Of a DNA stretch of 23,433 nt, positions 6,580 to 14,230 are shown in pieces. The notes beneath the pieces were generated by a model. That model ran no database searches. It saw only the letters and a list, made by a program, of their open reading frames with translations, and was not told the origin of the DNA. The stretch lies in IMG/VR virus record IMGVR_UViG_3300020185_002458, positions 1-23,433 of that record; one strand, 5' to 3'. Positions within the stretch are counted from its first letter, which is position 1. Each line of letters opens with the position of its first letter. The DNA comes from a virus. The translations under genes were made by a program, and so were the position numbers.

Positions 6580-7608
6580 TTAATTACTTATTGGTGCCTT
6601 AATGGGTGGGTGAGAATGGTAGTGTAAGATTTCATAATCAAATTCACCATTCAATATATCTGAACTTATAATTTTTAATTTTGGTAAATGTGGTTTAGGT
6701 TCTCTACCAAGTTGTGTCTTAGCCTGTTCAATGTGGTTTGAGTATAAATGTACATCACCTAAATTTCCTATCAACTCACCAGGTATCATACCAACTTCTT
6801 CAGATAACAACGACAACAACATACCATACGATGCAATATTAAACGGAAGACCTAAAAATGTATCTACACTTCTCTGACTCCACATAAGAGATAGTGATCG
6901 TTTAGGTATTCCCATAGAATCTAAATGTTCGTGGAAGTAATCCGAAGATTTAGATATCTTACCTTTATTCATGTAATCAATTCTCTCGTCCAAACCTAAC
7001 ACCCGAGTATATACTTGAAACCCATAATGACAAGGTGGTAATGTCATGTTATCTAACTCCCCAACGTTCCACGCATTAACCATAAGTCTACGAGAATCAG
7101 GATTTGTTTTTAATTCTGATATAAGATCTTGTATTTGATCTATTTGTTTTGTATAAACACCAGGGTCAACTATTTTCTCATCACGAGTTGCGTTTCTACT
7201 CCAATTTCTCCACTGCTTTCCATAGATAGGACCTAAGTCTCCCCATTTCTTAGCAAACTCATCATCTGTCTTTATACGATTGATGAATTCTTCTGATGTT
7301 TCCTCCATCCCAAACTCCCTAATCTTGTTGATGTAGTTCTTATAAGCATCACCATTCCAAATGTTACACCCATTATCCACAAGATACTTAATGTTAGTAT
7401 CTCCTTTTAAGAACCATTTCAATTCAGTCATCATAGTTTTGATCGCCATCTTCTTTGTGGTTAGTAAAGGAAAACCGTCTGACATATCATGTCTTATCTG
7501 TCGACCAAAAATTGAAGTTGTTCCCGTTCCTGTTCGATCGTCCTTAAGTGTACCCATATCTAACACATCTCTTAGAAGTGTTTGGTAGTTACTATCTAAT
7601 CTATTCAT
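6580..7608 (-). CDS. thyA: Thymidylate synthase
   Basis: This folate-dependent ThyA methylates dUMP to dTMP. Recognisable elements are DRTGTGT near 24-30 with GRQIRHD after it, the catalytic cysteine C193 in LPPCHYGFQVY, RRLMVNAWN at about 173-181, and RSVDTFLGLPFNIASYG. It is 342 aa against 264 in E. coli. The extra length lies in a segment at about 90-150 (before and after the WGDLGPIYGKQWR block) and in a second one after QVYTRVLG, at about 203-236. Insertions of this kind are common in phage and larger bacterial ThyA. It is followed 1 nt later by the 34-aa peptide and preceded by a 124-aa hypothetical with a 4-nt gap. In a phage it serves dTTP supply for replication. Confidence 0.97.
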   Translation of the reverse strand: MNRLDSNYQTLLRDVLDMGTLKDDRTGTGTTSIFGRQIRHDMSDGFPLLTTKKMAIKTMMTELKWFLKGDTNIKYLVDNGCNIWNGDAYKNYINKIREFGMEETSEEFINRIKTDDEFAKKWGDLGPIYGKQWRNWSRNATRDEKIVDPGVYTKQIDQIQDLISELKTNPDSRRLMVNAWNVGELDNMTLPPCHYGFQVYTRVLGLDERIDYMNKGKISKSSDYFHEHLDSMGIPKRSLSLMWSQRSVDTFLGLPFNIASYGMLLSLLSEEVGMIPGELIGNLGDVHLYSNHIEQAKTQLGREPKPHLPKLKIISSDILNGEFDYEILHYHSHPPIKAPISN

Positions 7609-7612
7609 CTAT

Positions 7613-7987
7613 TTAATATTCGTATTCTCCGTTTGCTAATGGTTGAAAACCACCAGTTTTTGTCCACTCTTTATTTGGTACTCCCACTTGAAGAGATTCA
7701 TCCGCTCCTTTATTACGAGAATCAAAGAACTCATTTTCAGTATAAACTTCTTCCATACATAAATCATACACCTCATCCTCACCGTAAACTTCTTTATTGG
7801 TTTCATTATCATAGAAGTCATATTCATTCCACACATTGTTTTGTAGATAGTTTACCAATTCTTGTTCTGAATCACCTTCATATGGTGGTTCACATTTTCT
7901 TAATGCTTCTACGTTAACCACAATCGGTTCACTTGCGGCTGAGATTGTCCAAGTCTCAATTTTACGGACGTAAATTTTTTCACTCAT
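7613..7987 (-). CDS. Acidic hypothetical protein, 124 aa
   Basis: I do not recognise it. It begins MSEKIYVRKIETWTISAASE, a probable beta-hairpin, followed by an extremely acidic and aromatic region (DSEQELVNYLQNNVWNEYDF, VYGEDEVYDLCMEEVYTENE). There are no membrane segments. The leader is A/T-rich (AATTAAAAAATA directly before the ATG) with no Shine-Dalgarno sequence. It lies between a small membrane protein (20-nt gap) and thyA (4-nt gap), so it is co-transcribed with the metabolic operon. Confidence 0.72.
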   Translation of the reverse strand: MSEKIYVRKIETWTISAASEPIVVNVEALRKCEPPYEGDSEQELVNYLQNNVWNEYDFYDNETNKEVYGEDEVYDLCMEEVYTENEFFDSRNKGADESLQVGVPNKEWTKTGGFQPLANGEYEY

Positions 7988-8007
7988 TATTTTTTAATTT
8001 AAATTTA

Positions 8008-8355
8008 TTATTTCCATAAAACTTGTATACAAATCAAAACCAAACATAGTATCAAACTTACTATGGTCTTATTCGTTATACCTTCATTAAAATGGTAACT
8101 CACCATAACTGCGTAGATTACCATTCCTATTCCAAAACCAATAAATCTTGCTGGCCAAAGTAAACCATTAGTACCTAACACAGTATACTTCGTACCGTAT
8201 ACGTAAAAGATAGATAGTACCGCACCACATCCCATAACAAAGTATTCATTATTACGAAACCATTTATTTATAAACTGACCATTAAGTTGGTAGAATGTAA
8301 GTAAATGTGCAATAAAGAACAATATTACTCCGGTAATTAGACTATTTAACTTCAT
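8008..8355 (-). CDS. Small membrane protein, four predicted TM helices
   Basis: The 115-aa protein is hydrophobic with about four membrane spans (roughly 5-22, 37-53, 69-87 and 96-113) separated by short charged loops such as NKWFRNNEY and NEGITNKT. There is no signal peptidase site and no catalytic motif, and the family is not recognised. The ATG at 8355 is preferred over a TTG two codons upstream. It is the first gene of the thyA-metK operon and is divergent from the DUF192 gene across about 47 nt. Small phage inner-membrane proteins often act in superinfection exclusion or lysis timing, but nothing specific points to either. Confidence 0.72.
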   Translation of the reverse strand: MKLNSLITGVILFFIAHLLTFYQLNGQFINKWFRNNEYFVMGCGAVLSIFYVYGTKYTVLGTNGLLWPARFIGFGIGMVIYAVMVSYHFNEGITNKTIVSLILCLVLICIQVLWK

Positions 8356-8402
8356 AATCAAAATATAAGTATTATTTTTGTTAAAGTCAAATAATTATTG
8401 GT

Positions 8403-8768
8403 ATGGGAGTAAGAATTAATGAAACGTTTTTTAAAGCTGAATATATGACTAAACCTGAGGAAATTAGTCAGGGGATGATGGGACGTAAAAGTCTCGATGG
8501 TTGTATGGTATTTAAAATGGGTAAGGGTCATCACCGTTTTTGGATGAGAAGATGTTTGATACCATTAGATATTGTTTTCGTTAATAATAACAGAATAACT
8601 GGTATTCACCACGATTGTCAACCATGTGATGTTGATTGTCCTAAAAGGTATTCAGGTATCGGTGATCACGTGGTTGAATTCCCATCAGGAACGTGTAAGT
8701 TTGAAAATTTTAAAGTTAATGATCGAGTTAACCTTTATCAAGGGTTTCACGAGAATCCTCTTGGATAA
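8403..8768 (+). CDS. DUF192 family protein
   Basis: The 121-aa protein follows the DUF192 (UPF0127) pattern: EISQGMMGRKSL at 20-31, then FWMRRCLIPLDIVFVNNNRI at 46-65 (the FWMxxxxxPLDIxF core), then GIHHDCQPCD, and a GDHVVEFPSGTCK strand near the end. Many bacterial DUF192 proteins are secreted; this one has no signal peptide and should be cytoplasmic. The function of the family is unknown. It is the only gene of its short plus-strand unit. Its last 41 nt overlap the 3' end of the convergent DNA methyltransferase gene. The ATG is chosen because the domain starts within 20 residues of it. Confidence 0.87.
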   Translation: MGVRINETFFKAEYMTKPEEISQGMMGRKSLDGCMVFKMGKGHHRFWMRRCLIPLDIVFVNNNRITGIHHDCQPCDVDCPKRYSGIGDHVVEFPSGTCKFENFKVNDRVNLYQGFHENPLG

Positions 8769-9420
8769 ATGTATACGGTACTTTAGGTCTAACCTTTTGA
8801 AATACCCAAAAGTAAGAGTGGTATTTTCTTGCATGATGTTGTTGAGTCCACTTAGTACCATTGAATGAATTAACCCTAACGTTTGACGTTAGTACAAACA
8901 TATCTTTCGGATAGAATCCAAGTGAGTGTGCCATGTTCATAACCATAACATGAGTAAAATGTTGTTTACCTCCCGACACAGTGTCCTGACATTTCATTAC
9001 AACAAAACCACCTTTAATTGTTATTCTATATAATTCCTTTAAGGTGTTATAATAGTTGTCCTTTAAATCCTTGTAGGTTCTGTACCCTTCAAAACGTTTA
9101 GCCATTATAGAACTACCCACTTTGTTTTCTTTATACTTACCACCTGAAATAATAAATGGTGGATCGTACATGATATTAGTCATTGAATTGTCCTCAAAGG
9201 GTAGATCCTCAGAGTTTGCTCTTACTACATGATCATAATGTGGATAAAGATCCGTCTTATGTGTTGGGTCAGGTAACCCTTTCCAAAAATTCCCTTTTGA
9301 ATATGTACAGTCAAGATCAAACTTCTCTATTTTATAGAGGTGCATTATATTCGTAATTGTTTCAAGGTTTGATGTGTACACACTCTTAACCATATGAAAA
9401 TCTTTATCCATTTCTCCCAT
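8728..9420 (-). CDS. DNA methyltransferase (DPPF-type, N6-adenine or N4-cytosine)
   Basis: The 230-aa protein has the catalytic DPPF motif at 86-89 (NIMYDPPFI), which marks N6-adenine or N4-cytosine DNA methyltransferases. Upstream is FDLDCTYSKGNFWKGLP at 34-50, an arrangement I associate with short phage methyltransferases, and downstream GGFVVMKCQD, a strand typical of the Rossmann core. A classical FxGxG SAM motif is not evident, so the SAM pocket may be divergent. No restriction endonuclease is adjacent, so it is an orphan enzyme that may protect phage DNA from host restriction. Target bases cannot be predicted. The 3' end overlaps the convergent DUF192 gene by 41 nt. ATG codons at 4 and 10 are alternative starts. 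Confidence 0.83.
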   Translation of the reverse strand: MGEMDKDFHMVKSVYTSNLETITNIMHLYKIEKFDLDCTYSKGNFWKGLPDPTHKTDLYPHYDHVVRANSEDLPFEDNSMTNIMYDPPFIISGGKYKENKVGSSIMAKRFEGYRTYKDLKDNYYNTLKELYRITIKGGFVVMKCQDTVSGGKQHFTHVMVMNMAHSLGFYPKDMFVLTSNVRVNSFNGTKWTQQHHARKYHSYFWVFQKVRPKVPYTFIQEDSRETLDKG

Positions 9421-9463
9421 GTCTATGTTTCTTTGTTGTTAAAATATACATAAAAAAAATGAC

Positions 9464-9492
9464 AAAAAAAACCCCCATTATAAAATGGAGGT
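9464..9492 (-). terminator. Minus-strand terminator with no gene in front of it
   Basis: On the minus strand ACCTCCAT, TTTATA, ATGGGGGT forms an 8-bp hairpin with a central U:G wobble, followed by seven T. The wobble would be a C-A mismatch on the plus strand, which argues that the minus strand is the acting one. Upstream on this strand (9493 to about 9700) there is no convincing coding frame, so it must end a non-coding transcript or stop antisense transcription from the glycan operon. Confidence 0.7.
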
Positions 9493-9597
9493 GATTGTTT
9501 TTATCTTAGGTCGTAACCAAGGGTAACAACACCCTAACTCATATTGGTAGTTTTTACTTTAAATCTCTGTGTTTTTCACACTTTATAACAAAAACTT
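9464..9597 (-). ncRNA. Candidate small structured RNA
   Basis: The stretch before the orphan terminator can fold. AGTTTTT (9596-9590 on the minus strand) pairs perfectly with AAAAACT (9555-9549) and encloses a TGTG/CACA hairpin at 9580-9568. It is followed by AGGGT/ACCCT (9535-9520) and then the terminator. An exact TATAAATA element lies upstream at 9638-9631. No coding frame explains this 277-nt intergenic region, which otherwise holds only AT-rich DNA. AT-rich DNA gives short stems by chance, so this is a candidate only. Confidence 0.35.
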
Positions 9598-9697
9598 TCT
9601 CTGTAATAGACTTGATTTTATAATATTTATTATTTATAATAATACAAAGGTAGTGATATCTTTCAATAAATAAAAAAAATATACTAAAAATTCTATT

Positions 9698-9814
9698 ATG
9701 GGGTGCGGATGTAAAAAAAAGAAACAACCAGTGGTAACACAAGAATCAACTAACACAGAAACAAGTACATCAAGTCCTGTTGTTGTGAAAGTTGAAGAAA
9801 TTAAAGAGTCGTAA
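9698..9814 (+). CDS. MGCGC small protein, 38 aa
   Basis: The frame starts MGCGCKKKKQPVVTQESTNT and ends VVVKVEEIKES. A Cys pair and four lysines at the N-terminus are followed by a low-complexity S/T/E tail. It lacks a lipobox and a hydrophobic signal. The cysteines could bind metal or be acylated, but the sequence does not decide. It is a separate transcription unit: an AT-rich region lies upstream and a terminator 28 nt downstream. A minus-strand frame across 9554-9742 was judged a chance frame because the plus-strand gene fits the terminator. Confidence 0.6.
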   Translation: MGCGCKKKKQPVVTQESTNTETSTSSPVVVKVEEIKES

Positions 9815-9841
9815 AACTTACGACACTATCAAAATAAAGGG

Positions 9842-9871
9842 AACCATCAACTACAATTGGTGGTTTTTTTT
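9842..9871 (+). terminator. Rho-independent terminator after the 38-aa gene
   Basis: AACCATCAA, CTACA, TTGGTGGTT forms a 9-bp hairpin with one T:G wobble, followed by a T-run (8 T in all, the first two within the stem). It separates the 38-aa gene from the ribbon-helix-helix gene, so the glycan operon should have its own promoter in the 34 nt after it, which hold TGATATATATAG-type sequence. Confidence 0.85.
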
Positions 9872-9905
9872 AATTAAATTGATATATATAGAAATATATA
9901 CTAAT

Positions 9906-10106
9906 ATGAAAGCAAACACTAAATTAACAACAGTCAACGTAATTGAGGATACGTACAAACAATTTAAAATTAACACAATTGAATCAGATGGTGTTAATTT
10001 TCAAAAGTTAGTAAATAGAACACTTGACCTTTACAATACAGATGAAAAGTTTAAGGATCTAATAAACAATCACACAGTTTTAGCTGTGAGTGGATCAAGA
10101 TTCTAA
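9906..10106 (+). CDS. Ribbon-helix-helix DNA-binding protein, 66 aa
   Basis: The protein has the MetJ/Arc layout: a polar strand KLTTVNVIEDTYKQFK at 6-21 (ribbon followed by helix A) and FQKLVNRTLDLYNTDEKFK as helix B. Such proteins bind DNA as dimers through the paired strands and often repress their own promoter. The start at 9906 is chosen because a frame from 9792 would run through the terminator at 9842-9871. It is the first gene of the plus-strand glycan operon and ends 5 nt before the first glycosyltransferase, so it may be the operon's autoregulator. No clear palindromic operator is visible in the 34-nt leader beyond alternating TA tracts. Confidence 0.72.
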   Translation: MKANTKLTTVNVIEDTYKQFKINTIESDGVNFQKLVNRTLDLYNTDEKFKDLINNHTVLAVSGSRF

Positions 10107-10111
10107 AACAG

Positions 10112-11494
10112 ATGAAGAAGAAGAAAATATTATTACTTTCTGATGACATGAGAATGACATCAGGTATTGCAACAATGTCCAAAGAATTTGTTTTGGGTAC
10201 TGTCCATAAATTTGATTGGGTACAATTGGGTGCCGCAATCAAACATCCTGAATCTGGTAAGATTATCGACCTTAACGATGATGTTAGAAAAAAGACCGGT
10301 GTTGAAGATGCTAACGTGAGGATATACCCCAACAATGGATATGGTGACATCTCACGACTAAGACAGTTAATTGAGTTGGAGAAACCTGACGCAATTTTAC
10401 ATTTTACTGATCCACACTATTGGCAGTGGTTGTACGATAATGAACAAGAGATAAGAAATCAAATACCAATTCTATATTACCATATATGGGATGATCTACC
10501 TGACCCACACTATAATAGGAATTACTATGAGAGTTGTGATTGGTTAGGTTGTATTTCTAAACAAACCTACGGTATTGTTGATCGTGTTGGTAAATCAACA
10601 CGTGAGTCTACACATCAACCACTTAAGAATTGGCAAGTATCTTACGTACCTCACGGTATTAATATTGAAACTTATAAACCGGTTGATTCTGACGACGAAA
10701 TGAAAAAATTCGTTCATGGTGATAAGGAATATGACTTCGTACTATTCTATAATAATAGAAACATTAAAAGGAAACAACCTTCGGATGTTATATATACATA
10801 CAGATTATTCTGTGACTCTTTACCTAAAGAAAAATCAGATAAATGTTTACTCTTAATGCACACATCTTCCGTTGATAAAAATGGAACTGATTTAGTTGCG
10901 GTAGTAAATGAGTTATGTGTTGATTACGATGTGAAGTTTACCAATGAGAAGTTTGATCAGTCTAAATTAAACCGTATGTATAATATGGTTGACTGTACCA
11001 TAAACATTGCTAACAATGAAGGTTTTGGTTTGACCACCGCTGAAAGTGTGATGTCGGGTACACCAATCATTGTCAACGTAACCGGTGGACTACAAGATCA
11101 ATGTGGTTTTAAATTAGAAGGAAAATACCTCACCGAAAAAGACTACGTAAAAATAGGTTCTCTACATGACAAAAGAAAGTGGTCTGGAGATTTAGGACTT
11201 ACTTGGGGTGAGTGGGTTAAACCTGTATGGTCATCATCCACGACTTTAAATGGTTCACCTAACACACCTTACATTTTTGATGATAGGATTAATCACTATG
11301 ACGTGGTAGATTCAATCAAGGAAGTATATGAATGGGGAAGACCTGAAAGAAAAAGAAGAGGTTTGATTGGACGTGAGTTTATGATCAAACATTTCTCAAA
11401 TAAAACAATGTGTGATTCTTTAATTAAAGGTATTAACAATACGTTTAAGAATTTTAAGAAGAAACCTAAACATCAATTACATAAGATAACATGA
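10112..11494 (+). CDS. Glycosyltransferase, GT-B fold (GT4-like)
   Basis: The 460-aa protein has a GT4-type C-terminal donor-binding domain with the E-x7-E motif, E303 and E311 in NNEGFGLTTAESVMSGTPII. The N-terminus starts KKKILLLSDDMRMTSGIATM, the glycine-containing acceptor-side loop. Mid-protein VPHGINIETYKP (about 179-190) matches the VxxGxDxxxF linker typical of retaining GT4 enzymes. A second conserved-looking patch, YHIWDDLPDPHYN (123-135), is less usual. It is cytoplasmic with no membrane anchor. It would transfer a nucleotide-activated sugar to an unknown acceptor. The stop overlaps the next start as ATGA, so the two glycosyltransferases are translationally coupled. Confidence 0.88.
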   Translation: MKKKKILLLSDDMRMTSGIATMSKEFVLGTVHKFDWVQLGAAIKHPESGKIIDLNDDVRKKTGVEDANVRIYPNNGYGDISRLRQLIELEKPDAILHFTDPHYWQWLYDNEQEIRNQIPILYYHIWDDLPDPHYNRNYYESCDWLGCISKQTYGIVDRVGKSTRESTHQPLKNWQVSYVPHGINIETYKPVDSDDEMKKFVHGDKEYDFVLFYNNRNIKRKQPSDVIYTYRLFCDSLPKEKSDKCLLLMHTSSVDKNGTDLVAVVNELCVDYDVKFTNEKFDQSKLNRMYNMVDCTINIANNEGFGLTTAESVMSGTPIIVNVTGGLQDQCGFKLEGKYLTEKDYVKIGSLHDKRKWSGDLGLTWGEWVKPVWSSSTTLNGSPNTPYIFDDRINHYDVVDSIKEVYEWGRPERKRRGLIGREFMIKHFSNKTMCDSLIKGINNTFKNFKKKPKHQLHKIT

Positions 11495-12750
11495 GTAAAC
11501 CAACATTATTATTTAGAGGACCAGTAAAAACTTTAAGTGGGTATGGTTCACACTCGAGAGATCTACTGAAATCTCTTTTCGATATGGATCTTTTCAACAT
11601 TTACATCGACAGTTCTAATTGGGGATCAACACCAATGACCGCATTGGAACCTGAGACGAATCTATTTCATTTGTGGATTGAGGAGAATGTCATCACCCAA
11701 TCAATATCACAACCCGATATCTATGTTCAGGTTACAGTACCTAATGAGTTTCAAAGGATCGGTAAATATAACATAGGAATAACAGCTGGTATTGAAACAA
11801 CAGTAGCCCCCAAATCATGGATCGATGGTTGTAATAGAATGGATAAAGTTATAACCACCTCAACGTTTTCTCGGGATGTATTATTACAAACCGTTTATAA
11901 TGAAAATGATAAAGTAAGTGGTAAGTTATTAAAACAACATAAGATTGAAGTACCACTTGAAATTCTTCACGAGGGTGTTGACACATCCATCTACAATAAT
12001 ATACCTAACGATTTTAAATTAGATATTAAGGAAGACTTTGCATATCTATTTGTTGGTCATTGGTTGACAGGTAAGATAGGACATGACAGGAAAGATGTTG
12101 GGATGTTGATTAAATGTTTCTGCGATTCATTTAATGATGTTGAGGATAAACCAGCGTTGATTTTAAAAACATCAAGTGCTACCTTCTCCGTCAAACAAAG
12201 AGAACATCTTAGAAGTAAAATCACTGACATTACCAAACACTATAGTAACCCACCATCAATCTACTTGTTGTTTGGTCAACTTACTGATGGTGAGATGAAT
12301 GGGTTATATAACCACCCCAAAGTTAAATCAATGGTTACAATAACTAAAGGTGAGGGTTATGGTAGACCACTTCTTGAATATACAATGACGGGTAAACCTG
12401 TAATCGCATCAAATTGGTCAGGACATAAAGACTTCTTACCTATGGATAAAGCAATAATGATTGGTGGGAAGTTAGTTGAAGTTGATGAAAGTGCAACAAA
12501 TGATTTTATTTTAAAGACATCTAAATGGTTCACAGCAAATTATAGTGAAGTTGTAGAAGTTTTTAAAATTGTCCACAGAGATTATGATACTTTCCTTGAA
12601 AAATCCGAATCGTTAAGGTCGGAAAACTTAGAGAAGTTTTCGATAGAATCAATAACTGAGAAGTTTAAAACAATTATGGAACCTCTATTAGTGGAGAAAC
12701 CTAAACAAGTTAAATTAAACATACCTCAACTAACAAAAATAGAAAAATAA
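11491..12750 (+). CDS. Glycosyltransferase, GT-B fold (GT4-like), second
   Basis: The 419-aa protein also has the GT4 E-x7-E signature, E288 and E296 in TKGEGYGRPLLEYTMTGKPV, and an N-terminal GPVKTLSGYGSHSRDLLKSL acceptor loop at 10-29. The linker ILHEGVDTSIYNN is at 158-170. It differs enough from the upstream enzyme to be a separate specificity rather than a recent duplicate. The start codon lies inside the previous stop (ATGA), and its TAA shares the A with the epimerase ATG (TAATG). The acceptor and sugar are unknown. It probably acts in the cytoplasm on a growing glycan or a protein. Confidence 0.88.
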   Translation: MSKPTLLFRGPVKTLSGYGSHSRDLLKSLFDMDLFNIYIDSSNWGSTPMTALEPETNLFHLWIEENVITQSISQPDIYVQVTVPNEFQRIGKYNIGITAGIETTVAPKSWIDGCNRMDKVITTSTFSRDVLLQTVYNENDKVSGKLLKQHKIEVPLEILHEGVDTSIYNNIPNDFKLDIKEDFAYLFVGHWLTGKIGHDRKDVGMLIKCFCDSFNDVEDKPALILKTSSATFSVKQREHLRSKITDITKHYSNPPSIYLLFGQLTDGEMNGLYNHPKVKSMVTITKGEGYGRPLLEYTMTGKPVIASNWSGHKDFLPMDKAIMIGGKLVEVDESATNDFILKTSKWFTANYSEVVEVFKIVHRDYDTFLEKSESLRSENLEKFSIESITEKFKTIMEPLLVEKPKQVKLNIPQLTKIEK

Positions 12751-13595
12751 TGAAGATATTAGTGACAGGTGGTGCAGGATTTATAGGGACCAACCTTATT
12801 AAAAGATTATTAAGTGAGGGACATAATGTACACTCAATAGATAATTACGACAGTGGTTTGAAAGAAAACGAAGTTGAAGGGTGTAACTACCATACGGGTG
12901 ACATACTAATTGTTAGTCTTATGGATAAAGATTTTGATATCATATATCATTTGGCTGCTCTTTCAAGAATACAACCTTCTTTTGATAATCCATTGTTAAC
13001 TTACGACACTAACGTAACCGGTACTCAAATGGTTTGTGAATTTGCAAAATCCATCGGTGCTAAAGTAATTTATGCTGGGTCATCGTCAAGATGGCACAAT
13101 CCATACCAATCACCATACGCATGTTACAAACATCTTGGTGAGGAAATATTAAAAATGTACCGTAAGGTTTATGGTTTAAACTGTGAAATTGCACGTTTCT
13201 ATAATGTTTATGGTCCTAATGAAGTTGTTGATGGAGATTGGGCAGCAGTTATAGGTATTTGGAGAAGACAGGTAAGAGATGGTGAAAAAATAACAATTGT
13301 GGGTGACGGAGAACAAAGAAGAGACTTCACACATGTTGTTGATATTGTTGACGGTCTTTATAAGATTGGAATGACCGATGAGTCCCATGATGATGCATGG
13401 GAGTTGGGAACAGGTACGAACTATTCTATTAATGAAATGTATTCAATGTTTAAAAAGAAATTTGGGACCGACCACGTATCAATACCTGATCAACCTGGTA
13501 ATTACAGGGTTACATTAAGAGAAAATAATGACACAGTAGAACGATTGGAGTGGGAACCTAAAGATAGATTACAAACCTATATAGATTCTTTATGA
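12750..13595 (+). CDS. NAD-dependent sugar epimerase/dehydratase (extended SDR)
   Basis: The Rossmann NAD-binding motif GGAGFIG is at 7-13 after MKILVT. The acidic D31-N-Y-D element for the adenosine ribose follows, then YHLAA at 66-70, and the catalytic triad S111-S113 with Y123-x3-K127 (SPYACYKHLGE). The RFYNVYGP block and GDGEQRRDFTHVVD are typical of UDP-glucose 4-epimerase and dTDP-glucose dehydratase relatives. At 281 aa it is shorter than most (about 310-340). It would interconvert a nucleotide sugar to supply the adjacent glycosyltransferases. The exact sugar cannot be read off. It overlaps both neighbours by 1 and 4 nt. Confidence 0.92.
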   Translation: MKILVTGGAGFIGTNLIKRLLSEGHNVHSIDNYDSGLKENEVEGCNYHTGDILIVSLMDKDFDIIYHLAALSRIQPSFDNPLLTYDTNVTGTQMVCEFAKSIGAKVIYAGSSSRWHNPYQSPYACYKHLGEEILKMYRKVYGLNCEIARFYNVYGPNEVVDGDWAAVIGIWRRQVRDGEKITIVGDGEQRRDFTHVVDIVDGLYKIGMTDESHDDAWELGTGTNYSINEMYSMFKKKFGTDHVSIPDQPGNYRVTLRENNDTVERLEWEPKDRLQTYIDSL

Positions 13596-14230
13596 AGATA
13601 AGTTACGCAATCACAGTGAAAGATGAGTTCATTCAAATTCAAAACCTAATTAATCATATACTTAAATTGAAACGTCACAATGACGAAATAGTCATACTAT
13701 TTGATCAAAAGAATGGGAGTACAGAATTGTTAAGTTATCTTTTAAAGTTTAATAAACTACCCAATGTACAAACATGGAGGGGATTTGATTTTAATGGTCA
13801 TTTTGCTGATTGGAAAAATCAACTGAGTGAATATTGTTCGGGTGATTATATTTTTCAAATAGATGCGGATGAGATACCAAACACTAACCTTATTAATTCA
13901 TTACCAAATATAATTGAAATGAATCCCGAAAATGAAGTTTTTTTAGTACCTCGCGTTAATACCGTAAGTGGTTTAACAGAAGAACATATTAAAAAGTGGG
14001 GTTGGAATGTATCTGAAAAGGGTTGGGTTAATTGGCCCGATTACCAATGGAGAATATGGAAAAACATACCATCAATTAAATGGGTTAATAAAGTACATGA
14101 AAAATTAGATGGTTTTAAAACGTTTTCACCTTTACCCGATAAAGAGGAGTTCTCCCTATCCCATCCAAAAGACATAAAACGTCAAGAAGAACAGAATAAT
14201 TTTTATAATAATTTGATGAATGGACATTAG
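13592..14230 (+). CDS. Glycosyltransferase, GT-A fold (GT2-like), short
   Basis: The 212-aa protein starts MKISYAITVKDE. Its DxD metal/nucleotide-sugar motif is D91-A92-D93 in IFQIDADEIPN. A C-terminal WRIWKNIPSIKWVNKVHEKL element resembles the RLxRN...VHE ending of small GT2 enzymes such as the lipopolysaccharide core glucosyltransferases. There are no membrane segments. Its start overlaps the epimerase stop (ATGA), and its 3' end overlaps the next gene by 11 nt, so expression is coupled. Acceptor and donor are unknown. Confidence 0.85.
   Translation: MKISYAITVKDEFIQIQNLINHILKLKRHNDEIVILFDQKNGSTELLSYLLKFNKLPNVQTWRGFDFNGHFADWKNQLSEYCSGDYIFQIDADEIPNTNLINSLPNIIEMNPENEVFLVPRVNTVSGLTEEHIKKWGWNVSEKGWVNWPDYQWRIWKNIPSIKWVNKVHEKLDGFKTFSPLPDKEEFSLSHPKDIKRQEEQNNFYNNLMNGH

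Noticed and set aside
9530-9600. tRNA-like TAACTCATATTGGTAG segment resembling a D-arm
   Set aside because: No matching acceptor stem, no anticodon arm and no T-arm can be built around it on either strand.
9554-9742. 62-codon hydrophobic minus-strand frame
   Set aside because: It lies in AT-rich intergenic DNA, overlaps the 38-aa plus-strand gene and has no leader or motif. Probably a chance frame.
9792-9905. Longer start for the RHH protein
   Set aside because: That frame runs through a strong hairpin terminator. The ATG at 9906 gives a standard-length RHH protein.
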